A stretch of 5,248 nt of DNA, from positions 1 through 5,248 of the forward strand of contig SLLK01000180.1 of the NCBI GenBank assembly GCA_007134115.1. Reading direction: 5' to 3'. Within the stretch, counting starts at the first letter, position 1; every line of letters starts with the position of its first letter. The stretch comes from Gammaproteobacteria bacterium. Lineage in GTDB: Bacteria > Pseudomonadota > Gammaproteobacteria > UBA5335 > SLRW01. The translations under genes and the position numbers were made by a program. This document shows, in pieces, positions 4,397 through 5,248 of this stretch. The notes below the pieces were generated by a model that made no database searches, had not been told where the DNA came from, and was given only the letters and a program-made list of their open reading frames with translations.

Positions 4397-5248
4397 ATGA
4401 GTGAATCTTTCGCGGAACTATTTGAAGAAAGCCTTAAGGGCCAGAACATGCAGCCGGGGGCGATTATCCCGGCAACAGTGATCGAGATCCGGTCTGAAGT
4501 GGTGATCGTCAACGCCGGACTCAAGTCCGAAGGCGTGATCCCCATCGACCAGTTCTATGACGATGACGGTGAGCTTGAGGTCAAGGAGGGCGACGTCGTC
4601 GATGTGGCCCTGGACGCAGTGGAGGACGGTTTCGGCGAAACCATCCTGTCGCGCGAGAAGGCCAAGCGAGCCCGCGCGTGGACCGCGCTGGAGCGCGCTC
4701 ACGAGAAGGACGAGATTGTTACCGGTTATATCAGCGGCAAGGTCAAGGGTGGCTACACCGTCGACCTGAACACCATCCGCGCGTTCCTGCCCGGTTCGCT
4801 GGTGGATGTGCGCCCGGTACGCGATACCACCTATCTCGAAGGCAAGGAGCTGGAATTCAAGGTGATCAAGCTGGATCGCCGCCGCAATAACGTGGTTGTG
4901 TCGCGCCGCGCCGTGGTTGAGGAAGAGTACAGCGCCGAGCGTGAGCACCTGCTCGAGAACCTCAAGGAAGGCAATGTCATCAAGGGTGTGGTCAAGAACC
5001 TCACCGAGTATGGCGCGTTTATCGACCTGGGCGGCATCGATGGCCTGTTGCACATTACCGATATGGCCTGGAAGCGCGTCAAGCATCCTTCCGAAGTGGT
5101 TAATGTCGGCGACGACATCGAAGTCAAGGTGCTCAAGTTCGACCGCGAGCGCAACCGCGTATCCCTGGGCCTCAAGCAGCTGGGCGAAGATCCCTGGGAA
5201 AATATCGCGCGCCGTTATCCTGCCGGGACGCGGATGTTCGGCAAGGTC
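4397..5248 (+). CDS. rpsA: 30S ribosomal protein S1, N-terminal half (truncated by window end)
   Basis: The first 284 codons of S1, roughly half of the usual ~557-residue gammaproteobacterial protein; the frame is open to the window end. S1 binds mRNA leaders and delivers them to the 30S subunit, which it joins through its N-terminal domains and protein S2. The protein opens with MSESFAELFEESLK, close to E. coli MTESFAQLFEESLK, which fixes the start at ATG 4397 despite in-frame ATGs upstream. Four S1 (OB-fold) repeats are represented: D1 about 21-87 and D2 about 105-171 (ribosome-binding, diverged), D3 about 192-260 (KGVVKNLTEYGAFIDLGG, GLLHITDMAW, RVSLGLKQLG; RNA-binding type), and the first residues of D4 from about 277. 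Alignment with E. coli is essentially gap-free. There is no strong Shine-Dalgarno; the structured leader upstream probably drives initiation and mediates repression by S1. The gene commonly following it, ihfB, is outside the window. Confidence 0.97.
   Translation, partial: MSESFAELFEESLKGQNMQPGAIIPATVIEIRSEVVIVNAGLKSEGVIPIDQFYDDDGELEVKEGDVVDVALDAVEDGFGETILSREKAKRARAWTALERAHEKDEIVTGYISGKVKGGYTVDLNTIRAFLPGSLVDVRPVRDTTYLEGKELEFKVIKLDRRRNNVVVSRRAVVEEEYSAEREHLLENLKEGNVIKGVVKNLTEYGAFIDLGGIDGLLHITDMAWKRVKHPSEVVNVGDDIEVKVLKFDRERNRVSLGLKQLGEDPWENIARRYPAGTRMFGKV

Noticed and set aside
3923..4805. Two GCTGGTGG octamers (3923-3930 and 4798-4805) identical to E. coli Chi
   Set aside because: Both fall in Leu-Val coding contexts (CTGGTG is a favoured codon pair here), so two copies are expected from codon use; the Chi sequence of this organism is unknown.
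4418..5086. Minus-strand open frame (222 codons) opposite rpsA
   Set aside because: It is antisense to a strongly conserved S1 sequence, with no motif and no upstream signals of its own.

Overview
The window is a contiguous stretch of the aromatic amino acid / cmk / rpsA supraoperon of a GC-rich gammaproteobacterium. The gene order is pheA (3' end) - hisC - tyrA - aroA - cmk - rpsA (5' half), all on the + strand. The same order, usually preceded by gyrA and serC and followed by ihfB, is established in pseudomonads and relatives, and in part in betaproteobacteria. The S1 protein is nearly collinear with E. coli S1 over its first 284 residues, Cmk matches E. coli Cmk almost residue for residue at its active site, and the P-protein ACT domain is of the gammaproteobacterial type. 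I cannot name a genus. The separate tyrA and aroA genes argue against Pseudomonas and Acinetobacter, where these two are fused.

Layout. Positions 1-188 hold the last 61 codons of pheA (chorismate mutase/prephenate dehydratase), followed by a 76-bp gap without a convincing terminator. Then come hisC (265-1398), tyrA (1398-2267), aroA (2264-3592, GTG start) and cmk (3585-4271), joined by overlaps of 1, 4 and 8 nt that indicate translational coupling. A 125-bp leader (4272-4396) precedes rpsA (4397 to the window end, truncated). The leader can fold into three successive hairpins, each with GGA in its apical loop. This resembles the translation initiation region of E. coli rpsA, where structured RNA replaces a strong Shine-Dalgarno site and S1 represses its own synthesis.

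How the genes work together. AroA makes EPSP, the precursor of chorismate. PheA takes chorismate through prephenate to phenylpyruvate, and TyrA takes prephenate to 4-hydroxyphenylpyruvate (or arogenate to tyrosine). The HisC-type aminotransferase can plausibly supply the final transamination to Phe and Tyr as well as, or instead of, its histidine step. Cmk (CMP/dCMP kinase) and ribosomal protein S1 tie this biosynthetic set to nucleotide supply and translation.

The window is mostly ordinary core metabolism; I see no mobile element, CRISPR array, tRNA or rRNA, and no sign of an undescribed system. The points that repay a second look are the three-hairpin rpsA leader (one hairpin also resembles a CsrA/RsmA site), the class II-type EPSP synthase in a gammaproteobacterium, the unfused but overlapping tyrA/aroA pair, and a TyrA nucleotide-binding site lacking the acidic residue typical of NAD+ specificity.
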